Assembly (NCBI RefSeq): GCF_012849215.1
Contig: NZ_CP051682.1
Location: 744,001 to 808,000, forward strand
Direction: 5' to 3'
DNA: 64,000 bases
Source: Mucilaginibacter robiniae
GTDB taxonomy: Bacteria; Bacteroidota; Bacteroidia; Sphingobacteriales; Sphingobacteriaceae
Under the pieces are notes generated by a model. It saw nothing but the letters and a program-made list of their open reading frames with translations, was not told where the DNA came from and ran no database searches. Position numbers and translations under genes: made by a program. Shown here one piece after another: positions 44,082 to 51,736 of this stretch. Within the stretch, counting starts at the first letter, position 1. The number at the start of each line of letters is the position of its first letter.

Positions 44082-45410
44082 TTGAAATCGTTTTTTTTCA
44101 AAAAAATATATTCGCCTTGCTATACTGATTTCCAGAATTATTATACGCTGCAAAATCTGGAAGCTATACGTAATGGCAGCTTGGTATTTTTTATTCTGAA
44201 TGCCGGCATACGGTTATTTTATATACTTTTTCCTGAAGGATTCAGGCATGCTCCTAACATAGTACCTTATAATATTACCAACTGGATATTTGTAAGCATT
44301 ACGCCATTGTTTTTTATAGGGAGCCAAGCCTTAATCAAAAACTACAGGCATAAAAGTAAGGCAACTGTTTTAACATTATCCTTTACGCTGGCCTTTGCCT
44401 TATACATCATTTTAAGTGGTATGGTATGCAGTTTTATTGCCATGCACAACCCGCGCAACACCTTAACGCTTTACTTAATTGGCTTGTTAAGCATTAGTGT
44501 ATTATGCGTGTTTGAGTACCTGCATGCACTGTTGCTTACTATAACCACAGGCGCTTTTTTTACCATCTTCCTTTTTTATGTAAAGCATGATGCGGCCGAA
44601 CGCATTTATAATGAAATTACATCGATTATTGTACTGAGTACGTTTTATCTTATTTCGCGCTACATCTATACCTTTAAAGCCAACCATTATAATCACCTGA
44701 ACGAAATTACCCAGAAGAATAGCGAGATTGAAAAAGCCAGCCGGTTCAAAACTGAGGTTTTGGGTATGGTCGCTCATGATTTACGCAACCCCATAGGTGC
44801 TATTGAATCATTAACCATGATGATGGAGCTGGATGAGTTGGATGATGATATGCAGGATAACGTTAATATGATTAAAGCATCCTGTGTAAAAGCCCGAACG
44901 ATTATTAATGATTTGTTGGATGTGGCACGTAATGAAGACCCAAGTTTAATGGAACTGGTTCATTTGGATGTGAATGAATTACTGCTAAGCTTTGTAAAGG
45001 ACTGGAACAGCCGCAAAAACAGCAATGAAGTAGTTTTTATAGCGCCCGATTACCCGCTTTATGCCGATATTAATCCTGAAAAGTTTCATCGGGTGATAGA
45101 TAATTTGGTAAGTAACGCCATGAAGTTTTCGGTTGATGGTGGCAAGATTGAGATACACCTGCATCAGCAGAATAAGTATATTTACATTGAGGTAAAAGAT
45201 TACGGTATGGGTATTCCTCAACACATGCTGCCTTATATTTTTGATCGTTTTTCAAAAGCTGGGCGTACCGGTATTCGGGGAGAACAATCAACCGGATTGG
45301 GTTTGAGCATTGTGCGGCAAATTGTTGAAAATCATCACGGCAAAATTGAAGTAAGCAGTACCGAAAACCAAGGCTCCTCCTTCAAAATACAGCTTCCACA
45401 ACCTGCATAA
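44082..45410 (+). CDS. Membrane sensor histidine kinase, TTG start
   Basis: A 442-residue sensor kinase with six predicted membrane helices (about residues 32-195), a short coiled linker, a HisKA domain with phospho-acceptor His232 in GMVAHDLRNPIGAIES, and a HATPase domain with N box DNLVSNAMKFS, G1 DYGMGIP and G2 STGLGLSIVRQIVENHHGKI. The frame opens after a stop at 44076 with TTG 44082 and no ATG exists before the first helix, so TTG is probably the start. No response regulator gene is adjacent, so it is an orphan. The sensor region is a plain membrane bundle with no named input domain. Two tiny membrane peptides flank it. Confidence 0.9.
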   Translation: MKSFFFKKIYSPCYTDFQNYYTLQNLEAIRNGSLVFFILNAGIRLFYILFPEGFRHAPNIVPYNITNWIFVSITPLFFIGSQALIKNYRHKSKATVLTLSFTLAFALYIILSGMVCSFIAMHNPRNTLTLYLIGLLSISVLCVFEYLHALLLTITTGAFFTIFLFYVKHDAAERIYNEITSIIVLSTFYLISRYIYTFKANHYNHLNEITQKNSEIEKASRFKTEVLGMVAHDLRNPIGAIESLTMMMELDELDDDMQDNVNMIKASCVKARTIINDLLDVARNEDPSLMELVHLDVNELLLSFVKDWNSRKNSNEVVFIAPDYPLYADINPEKFHRVIDNLVSNAMKFSVDGGKIEIHLHQQNKYIYIEVKDYGMGIPQHMLPYIFDRFSKAGRTGIRGEQSTGLGLSIVRQIVENHHGKIEVSSTENQGSSFKIQLPQPA

Positions 45411-45423
45411 CACTTGTTAATAG

Positions 45424-45468
45424 TAGTACTTTGTGTACTAGAACAATGTACATGCTTGCATACATTGT
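45424..45468. repeat. Two hairpins downstream of the histidine kinase
   Basis: TAGTAC/GTACTA (45424-45440, loop TTTGT) and ACAATGTA/TACATTGT (45443-45468, ten-base loop that itself pairs TGC/GCA). They may end the kinase transcript or regulate the small gene that follows. No T-run is attached. Confidence 0.5.
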
Positions 45469-45674
45469 GCTGCTTAATATACACTCAAGTTGTCAACTTT
45501 TATTTTTAGCTAAACAGCTTCTTCCAACATTCTGTGTTGAGTTACAATCAATACTAAGTATCAAGTAATAAAATTTCAACTTTCCACTCATACATGTAAA
45601 TATTGGTATAAATTTTAATAATTAATTGACATAATCAACCAATTAACCATTATAAAATCACCATTACTTAATTT

Positions 45675-45800
45675 ATGAAAAAGGTATTTAATACTATACT
45701 TTTTATATTTTCAATTGTGCCTTTATTGATTTCTATTTTCTTTACCATTAAAGATCGGGAACATTACTATACGCACATTCATGACCACATGCCTTTTTAA
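45675..45800 (+). CDS. Tiny single-span membrane peptide B with His-rich tail (41 aa)
   Basis: ATG 45675 to TAA 45800. Residues 1-5 MKKVF, a hydrophobic segment to about residue 22, then FTIKD at 23-27, as in the 29-residue peptide at 43875. A tail of about 14 residues follows with four histidines (EHYYTHIHDHMPF), which could bind a metal or sense pH. Its stop overlaps the 3' end of the convergent helicase gene by four bases. The family is unknown to me; the shared motif at the same position supports that it is real. Confidence 0.6.
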   Translation: MKKVFNTILFIFSIVPLLISIFFTIKDREHYYTHIHDHMPF

Positions 45801-47221
45801 TCTTCAGCCGGCGTTTGATAGAACTTATCGTTAAAGTTAACCAAAAACAATTCGGTAGTTGCACGAGTGCAAGCCGTATAAAACCAACGTAAAAAGTCGG
45901 TATTTACCATTTCATCGGTTAAATATCCCTGGTCAACAAATACTGCTTCCCATTGGCCGCCTTGAGCTTTATGGCAAGTCACTGCATAGGCAAATTTAAT
46001 TTGTAGGGCATTGTAATAAGGGTTCAATTTCAGTTCTTTAAGCTTGGCTCTCCGGCTTGATAAATGCTCATAATCTTTCATCACCTCCAGAAAAAACCTT
46101 TTCTGATCAGTAGGTTGCAATGCTGGTGCATCTGAGTACAAAGCATCCAGTAATACTTTACATTCAATCACCGGATCTTCTGCATAATCAATAAACTCCA
46201 GTTGCACATCGGCAAACCTGAAGCCATACATATCTTCAAAGCGCCGTACTTTCTTAATACGCGCTATATCACCATTAGCTATAAACCCGGTACTATCTTC
46301 TTCATGCTCCTGCATCCAAAAGTAATTGTTACGCACCACCATAATCTGGTCGCCGCCGGTCAGCTCCTCTTCCCGCATTAAAATACGGTTGCGTATCTGC
46401 CGATTATACAGGTTAGCATTTTTGTTTGACCGGCATATCACCAACGAACTTTCATGACCATACTTGTGGTAAGCGTAGTTCAGCCCTTCTTCCAGCCTAT
46501 CGCCACGCATACGATACACATCCTTATAGCCCTTAGTCACAATTTGAGGAATGCTCTCTTCTTCACGCCGGATAATTTCACGTACCGACGTTACATTATG
46601 CAGTATGCCCGAGTTTTTTTGCTGCCGCAATACCTCAGTGAGTTCATAACTAAAAATTTCCAAGCCGAACTCATCTTTAAGTATCTGAGCATCCAACGCC
46701 GGACTGTACACTGAACCTACTGGCGGCAACTGGGCTGTATCTCCCACCAGCATCAGCTTGCAATTTTTGAAGTTATAAACATAATCAACCAAATCGCGCA
46801 GCAGAGTTTCATTATTATTTCCGCTCAAATCATCCGATATCATGGATGATTCATCAACAATAAACAAGGTATTTTCGGATGTATTTGCCGACAACACAAA
46901 GGATTCATCAATGTTCATGGCCGACTTTTTACGGTATATGCGCTTGTGGATAGTAAAAGCTTTACGGCCCGAATAACCAGTAATTACCTTAGCGGCCCTA
47001 CCGGTAGGTGCCAGTAATACTGATTTCAGACCATAAGCCCGCAACGCTTTTACCAGCGCGCTCAGCACGGTAGTTTTGCCCGTACCGGCGTAGCCTTTCA
47101 ATAAAAAGCATTCGTAACCGTTGTTGCTTTGCAAAAACTGATGTAACTGATTAAATAGCTCCAATTGTTGAGCTGTAGCCTGATGCTGAAATACTTTACT
47201 AATCTGTTCTTGAGCGGGCAT
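45797..47221 (-). CDS. RecD-like superfamily 1 DNA helicase
   Basis: A 474-residue ATPase with Walker A GYAGTGKTT (43-51), Walker B region LFIVDESSMISD, motif III-like LMLVGDTAQLPPVGS, and the C-terminal UvrD_C_2 region YAVTCHKAQGGQWEAVFVD and FYTACTRATTELFLV. It is shorter than RecD2 and lacks the N-terminal extension, fitting the stand-alone AAA_30/RecD-like helicases of Bacteroidota. No recB/recC neighbours are present. Likely in DNA repair or replication restart, which is inference. Confidence 0.9.
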   Translation of the reverse strand: MPAQEQISKVFQHQATAQQLELFNQLHQFLQSNNGYECFLLKGYAGTGKTTVLSALVKALRAYGLKSVLLAPTGRAAKVITGYSGRKAFTIHKRIYRKKSAMNIDESFVLSANTSENTLFIVDESSMISDDLSGNNNETLLRDLVDYVYNFKNCKLMLVGDTAQLPPVGSVYSPALDAQILKDEFGLEIFSYELTEVLRQQKNSGILHNVTSVREIIRREEESIPQIVTKGYKDVYRMRGDRLEEGLNYAYHKYGHESSLVICRSNKNANLYNRQIRNRILMREEELTGGDQIMVVRNNYFWMQEHEEDSTGFIANGDIARIKKVRRFEDMYGFRFADVQLEFIDYAEDPVIECKVLLDALYSDAPALQPTDQKRFFLEVMKDYEHLSSRRAKLKELKLNPYYNALQIKFAYAVTCHKAQGGQWEAVFVDQGYLTDEMVNTDFLRWFYTACTRATTELFLVNFNDKFYQTPAED

Positions 47222-47287
47222 GGTTTAAAAATGAGGCAGCGTACTGCCACAAAACAATGAAAAAATAGTTACTTTTGTTCATTACTC

Positions 47288-48100
47288 ATGAACGATACAT
47301 TAATAAATTATACAGATCCAGTTTTTAATCATGAGCAAACCAGCGCCTGCAATCTGCTGCTGCTGATTGATGCAGAAACCTTTTCGCTGGCTATAACTAA
47401 CCAGGAAAAGCTCTTGGTATGGGCTCAGCAATGCCCTTTACAGGAGTTAACACAACCCAACCAACTGCATGCCCTACTTACCGCACCTTACCACCAAGTT
47501 ATTACCGGATTGTGCGCTACCGGTTTTACCTTAATACCCGAACCTTTGTATGATGGCCATGATGTAAGCGCCATTGCACGTTACTTGGATGTACAGCCCC
47601 ATGAAACGGTACTGGCCCAACCACTTGACCATGATAACCGCGTTATCTTTAAAACTACGGAAAACCTGATGATGGCTATCGCCCGTTTTGATATTCAAAA
47701 GGCCCTTTTTGCCCCATCAGGATGGATTCAGGCTATTGCCGGCAGCAATCCTTCAGGCTATAATCTGTATATAAATATTAACGTAAATTCGTTCGATTTG
47801 GTGTATTTCAGGCAGGGAAAAGTATTGCTTTTTAACACGTATGAAATCACCCACGAAGATGAATTAACTTACTACACGCTCTTTACTGTTAAGCAGCTAA
47901 AACTGGATCCGGGCACTTTAAGTGTATTCCTGAGCGGGATGACTGAAATGGACGAGCAGTATTTCAGTCGCTTATCTACCTTCTTCAGCCGGGTGATATT
48001 GAGCCCAATTAACGTTTTAAACATACCACAACTGTTACCAGCCCATCAATTGCTATCACTTACTGCTTTAAGCTTATGCGCATCATTGGTGGACGCTTAA
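47288..48100 (+). CDS. DUF3822 family protein
   Basis: A 270-residue protein of the actin-like-fold DUF3822 type found throughout Bacteroidota. It has LLLLIDAETFSLAITNQEKLLVW at the start and two sub-domains each with strand-helix patterns (YNLYININVNSFDLVYFRQGKVLLFNTYEI in the second). No cofactor motif is evident. It overlaps the start of rsmD by 25 bases, the usual context of this family, which suggests coupled translation and a role linked to ribosome or RNA modification. Confidence 0.88.
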   Translation: MNDTLINYTDPVFNHEQTSACNLLLLIDAETFSLAITNQEKLLVWAQQCPLQELTQPNQLHALLTAPYHQVITGLCATGFTLIPEPLYDGHDVSAIARYLDVQPHETVLAQPLDHDNRVIFKTTENLMMAIARFDIQKALFAPSGWIQAIAGSNPSGYNLYININVNSFDLVYFRQGKVLLFNTYEITHEDELTYYTLFTVKQLKLDPGTLSVFLSGMTEMDEQYFSRLSTFFSRVILSPINVLNIPQLLPAHQLLSLTALSLCASLVDA

Positions 48101-48621
48101 AAGGGCTGCGGCTTAACCCGCCTAAAAATTTGCCGGTAAGGCCTACTACCGATTTAGCCAAGGAAGCCTTGTTTAACATCCTGCAAAACCAAATTGAATT
48201 GGAGGGGCTTAAAGTGCTTGATTTATTTAGCGGTACCGGCAACCTGGCACTGGAGTTTGCTTCACGCTATGCAGAAAACGTTACTGCAATTGACCGTAGC
48301 ATTCATTGCATCAATTACCTGAAAGATACTGCCCGCCAGCATGGCTTAAATCAAATTACTACGTTTAAGGCTGATGTGTTCAAATACCTGGAACTGGAAA
48401 GCGAAACCTACAACCTGATATTTGCCGACCCACCTTACGATTTGAACCGCATACCTGAACTGCCTAAGGTAATATTCCATAAAAACTTGCTGCTGCCCGG
48501 CGGTTTGCTGATTGTGGAACATCAATCGATGCAAAATTTGAGCAACCATCCTAACTTTACTGAGCAACGCCGGTATGGGCATTCTTCATTCTCATTTTTT
48601 GAGATGCCGGAAAACCAATAG
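48076..48621 (+). CDS. rsmD: 16S rRNA (guanine966-N2)-methyltransferase RsmD
   Basis: A 181-residue SAM-dependent methyltransferase for G966 of 16S rRNA. The start MRIIGGRLKGLRL is the standard RsmD beginning, DLFSGTGNLALEF (49-61) is the SAM-binding motif I, and DPPY (118-121) is the catalytic motif IV. Its first 25 bases overlap the DUF3822 gene. Translation from ATG 48076 is well supported by family alignment. Confidence 0.95.
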   Translation: MRIIGGRLKGLRLNPPKNLPVRPTTDLAKEALFNILQNQIELEGLKVLDLFSGTGNLALEFASRYAENVTAIDRSIHCINYLKDTARQHGLNQITTFKADVFKYLELESETYNLIFADPPYDLNRIPELPKVIFHKNLLLPGGLLIVEHQSMQNLSNHPNFTEQRRYGHSSFSFFEMPENQ

Positions 48622-48685
48622 TCTTACCGCCATCACCAAACATTTTACGGGTTGTAACATTACTTAACAAAGTAATATGTAACGT

Positions 48686-49165
48686 ATGCGCAACCGGTAC
48701 AATTTAAAAACTGAAGTTTCATTGGCACTACTGCCTACCCTAACCATGGCTGGCGTACTGTTCTTATTAGAAGCTTATAGCAAGCAACATCTGCTTTTTG
48801 CTTCGCTGGCTTCCAGTGCTTTTTTAATTTATATCGACCCGCAGCATCCTACCAATAGCATTTATACGCTGGTAATGGCGCAAGTTTCAGCTGCCCTTAT
48901 TGGGGCTGGCGTTTTAAAACTTGTAGGGCCAGGTTATACATCAGCCATACTGGCTATGGTACTTGCCATTGTATTTATGGTGCTTGTTGGTGTAATGCAT
49001 CCGCCAGCTGTATCTACAGCCTTAACATTTGCTTTTTCTACTGGTAAAACCCTCCCCTTGTTCATGATTGCCTTGGGCCTGCTGGTTATATTGGTAGTTT
49101 TACAAAAAGTATCTGTATGGTTGATTAACAGAAATGTACCAGCCAATCCAATTAGTAAGTTATAA
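48686..49165 (+). CDS. HPP family membrane protein
   Basis: A 159-residue integral membrane protein of the HPP family with four hydrophobic helices and the signature MHPPAVSTALTFAFS (residues about 109-123); IYIDPQHPTNS is the other conserved loop. HPP proteins in chloroplasts and cyanobacteria carry nitrite, but the function in Bacteroidota is unproven. It is followed after three bases by a DUF1622 gene on the same strand, so the two very likely act together. Confidence 0.88.
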   Translation: MRNRYNLKTEVSLALLPTLTMAGVLFLLEAYSKQHLLFASLASSAFLIYIDPQHPTNSIYTLVMAQVSAALIGAGVLKLVGPGYTSAILAMVLAIVFMVLVGVMHPPAVSTALTFAFSTGKTLPLFMIALGLLVILVVLQKVSVWLINRNVPANPISKL

Positions 49166-49168
49166 AAC

Positions 49169-49561
49169 ATGAATCCGACTCCGGGAGTAGAAAACCTGAT
49201 TATGAACCTGGTGCAATGGTTGCGGCTGGGTGTTGAAATTACCGGCGCCTGTACTATCGGTATTGGTTCAGCTATTTCTTTGTTCCGTTTTGCCAAAGCT
49301 TTAATGGTAGGTAAAGAAACTGACTTCAATGCCATCCGGCTCACACTAGCCCGCTACCTGGCCTTAGCACTTGAGTTTCAATTAGGCGCAGATATTCTTT
49401 CCACGGCTGTTGCACCTAGCTGGCAGGAAATAGGAAAGTTAGGTGCTATTGCAGTTATTCGAACAGGGTTAAACTTTTTCTTATCTAGAGAAATGCAGGA
49501 AGAAAAGAAAGTTTCTGAAGGCGAATCGCAAGTGGAAACTAAAGCAGCCAATATAAGCTAA
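49169..49561 (+). CDS. DUF1622 family membrane protein
   Basis: A 130-residue small membrane protein of the DUF1622 family, with two or three helices: VQWLRLGVEITGACTIGIGSAISLF, a conserved arginine-rich loop IRLTLARYLALALEFQLGADIL, and IAVIRTGLNFFLSREM. Function is unknown. Tight linkage to the HPP gene (three-base gap) is seen here and suggests a two-component membrane unit. Confidence 0.88.
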   Translation: MNPTPGVENLIMNLVQWLRLGVEITGACTIGIGSAISLFRFAKALMVGKETDFNAIRLTLARYLALALEFQLGADILSTAVAPSWQEIGKLGAIAVIRTGLNFFLSREMQEEKKVSEGESQVETKAANIS

Positions 49562-49665
49562 CATTTAGCTATATAACGTTGCTCCTTTAACTCAGAATAA
49601 TTTATGGAATAGTGTAGGTTGCACTAAGTTTATTTTGCTTTTTTGCAATATCTATTTATTATACC

Positions 49666-50529
49666 ATGAAAACCTATTGTTTACTGCTGTTAAGTAGCCT
49701 TTTTGCATTCTCCGCATTAGCACAAAAGAAGGTTACTAAAACCGACACCCTGTTATTTGAAGATTTTAATGAAAGAAATCTCAACCGTAATCGCTGGAAT
49801 GTAGAAGTTACGGGCCATACCGTAAACAATGAGCAGCAGGCTTATGTTGATTCGGCTACTACCCTTTACCTGGTACGTGGTAAAGCTGCCGAAGGTGCTA
49901 AAAATGGAGCCTTAGTTATTAAAGCACTTTATCATCCGGGATACACGAGCAAGGAACAACATAAATATGATTTTTTATCTGGCCGCATTAATACACAGGC
50001 CAAGTTTGAGTTTACTTATGGTACAGCCTCAGCACGCATGAAAATGGCTACAGGTGCCGGTATGTGGCCAGCCTTTTGGGCCTTAGGAGAAGGTAAATGG
50101 CCCGATTGCGGTGAGATCGATATGATGGAAACCGTAGGTGATTCATCATGGGTGAGCCATGCATTGCATGGACCAGGCTATTTTGGTGATACGCCTATTG
50201 CCTATCGCGCACACTTTCCGGCAGGTACTGATGTAACCCAATGGCACGTGTACTCGGTTGATTGGACACCCGATAGCCTTATCTTTAAAGTAGATGGTAA
50301 AGTAACTTATACGGTAACCCGCACTATGGTTAAAAAATATGGCCGTTGGGCGTATGACAATCCAAAATTTATTATTCTGAACTTTGCTTTAGGTGGCGGT
50401 TACCCTAACGGAGTTAATAAAGTAACTACACCATACTTTGGTTTGTCACAAACCAGCGTTAACCGCATTAAAGCCGGCCAAGCCAAAGTTTTAGTTGATT
50501 GGGTTTTAATAACCAGAGCTAAGCAATAA
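49666..50529 (+). CDS. Glycoside hydrolase family 16 beta-glucanase-like
   Basis: A 287-residue secreted enzyme (signal peptide about 1-19, ending ALAQ). The GH16 signature GEIDMMETVG is intact: nucleophile Glu150, Asp152 and acid/base Glu155. WHVYSVDWTPDSLIFKVDGK is the other diagnostic segment. Substrate is probably a beta-1,3 or mixed-linkage glucan (laminarinase/lichenase branch); galactan-type members cannot be excluded. No polysaccharide utilisation locus surrounds it. Confidence 0.93.
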   Translation: MKTYCLLLLSSLFAFSALAQKKVTKTDTLLFEDFNERNLNRNRWNVEVTGHTVNNEQQAYVDSATTLYLVRGKAAEGAKNGALVIKALYHPGYTSKEQHKYDFLSGRINTQAKFEFTYGTASARMKMATGAGMWPAFWALGEGKWPDCGEIDMMETVGDSSWVSHALHGPGYFGDTPIAYRAHFPAGTDVTQWHVYSVDWTPDSLIFKVDGKVTYTVTRTMVKKYGRWAYDNPKFIILNFALGGGYPNGVNKVTTPYFGLSQTSVNRIKAGQAKVLVDWVLITRAKQ

Positions 50530-50550
50530 AGCTTATTGCTTTCTTTATAA

Positions 50551-50595
50551 CATATAACATCATGCTGAATCTAGTTCTCAGTATGATGTTATATG
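50551..50595. terminator. Long stem between GH16 and MBL genes
   Basis: CATATAACATCATGCTGA (50551-50568) pairs with TCAGTATGATGTTATATG (50578-50595) at 17 of 18 positions, with a 9-base loop. It separates two convergent genes and probably serves both as terminator, though the flanking T-runs are weak. Confidence 0.7.
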
Positions 50596-50664
50596 TAATT
50601 TAAAAGGTTGTACAATTAATAAAGTAGTTCAGAAACTACTAAAAGCTTCAAATGTATTAAAGCC

Positions 50665-50829
50665 CTACTTTTTTACTTTCTTTACCAGAGTATAAACCCC
50701 AATAGCCAGTAAGCCAGCTACTGATGCTGCCAGTACCGGATTAAAAAGCTCAGGTGGTACGTATTGAACACCGTGCTTGTTAGTTTTGGCTGGCTCTTTA
50801 ACATAACGGCCTTGGCTTGGCTTAGCCAC
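50665..50829 (-). pseudogene. Out-of-frame C-terminal anchor of the MBL hydrolase
   Basis: In the frame one step off from the end of the MBL gene, 54 codons encode a plausible C-terminus starting VAKPSQGRYVKEPAKTNKHG, then VPPELFNPVLAA, a membrane helix (VAGLLAIGVYTLV) and a Lys-rich end. Restoring one base in the sequence AAGAAG near 50830-50835 (to AAGGAAG) joins it to the MBL domain as ...HFEKEVAKPS. Either a sequencing error or a recent single-base deletion. Confidence 0.8.
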
Positions 50830-51620
50830 TTCTTCTCAAAATGGCTCACCAGATAGTTTAGCCCCTCAGTAAGTTCCTGTCCATACATAGGTTTACCATG
50901 CCCGGTAGCTGCTATTGCCGGATGCAAATCACGCAACTTTTTAACGGAAGCGGCAGCAGCAATCCAATCAGGTGTAAAATATTTAGGCGGACCCGATACT
51001 ACTTTTTTCTGTGCAGCTACAGAAAAGGCCGACTCTTGCTTGGTAGTTACAAACGCATCGCCCGCAATTAACAGTTTATCCCGCCCTCTGAATAGGGAGA
51101 TATGCCCTGGTGCATGGCCAGGTGTAAAAATAAAATGCCAGTCAGGCAGAAAAGGTAAGCTACCGTTTTCATCTAAAGCATGTACCCTATTACCTAAATC
51201 AATAGGCTTTTTAGGATAGAGGATAGACATGGCACTCATCAAACCGCCACCTACCATAGGGTCGGGCGGTGGATAAGCCGATAAGCCGGTTAAATAAGGA
51301 AGTTCCAGTGGATGAGCATATACTGGCACATCAGTCCATACCTCCAGCAACTGCTTCAAGGCACCAATATGGTCGAAGTGGCCGTGTGTTAATATAATAG
51401 CCTGTGGCGGATTGTTTTCGCCAAACAACTCGGCCGCCATCTTTTCTATTTTGCCAGCAAAACCTTTAAGGCCGGCATCTACCAACACCCATTGGTTATT
51501 GTCTGTAGCAATCATATAGATATTTACAAAAACAATTTTTGTTCCCCATACACCTGCTGCTACTTCAAAGTAGTCTTTTTCGTCCGTACTATCCGATGCA
51601 TTTAAAGTTAGCGTTGCCAT
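50718..51620 (-). CDS. MBL-fold metallo-hydrolase, frameshifted near its end
   Basis: From ATG 51620 (MATLTLNASDSTD; a start at 51659 would add 13 residues) the protein has a complete metallo-beta-lactamase fold: VLVDAGLKG, the metal motif THGHFDHIGAL, FTPGHAPGHISLF and ATGHGKPM. The last 39 residues, after HFEK, look like random coding (KKWLSQAKAVMLKSQPK...), because a one-base deletion moved the frame; the native tail lies in the next frame at 50665-50829. The catalytic domain is intact, but the predicted C-terminal membrane anchor is lost as the sequence stands. Substrate unknown. Confidence 0.88.
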   Translation of the reverse strand: MATLTLNASDSTDEKDYFEVAAGVWGTKIVFVNIYMIATDNNQWVLVDAGLKGFAGKIEKMAAELFGENNPPQAIILTHGHFDHIGALKQLLEVWTDVPVYAHPLELPYLTGLSAYPPPDPMVGGGLMSAMSILYPKKPIDLGNRVHALDENGSLPFLPDWHFIFTPGHAPGHISLFRGRDKLLIAGDAFVTTKQESAFSVAAQKKVVSGPPKYFTPDWIAAAASVKKLRDLHPAIAATGHGKPMYGQELTEGLNYLVSHFEKKWLSQAKAVMLKSQPKLTSTVFNTYHLSFLIRYWQHQ

Positions 51621-51736
51621 AGTTTGCTGTTTATGTTTTAACACGATATAATGAGGCAAGTTTTAAATGAAATTAATTAGCAAAATTCTGTTAAGGTCAT
51701 TAAACACATACTTTTTATACCAATCATTTCATTTAT

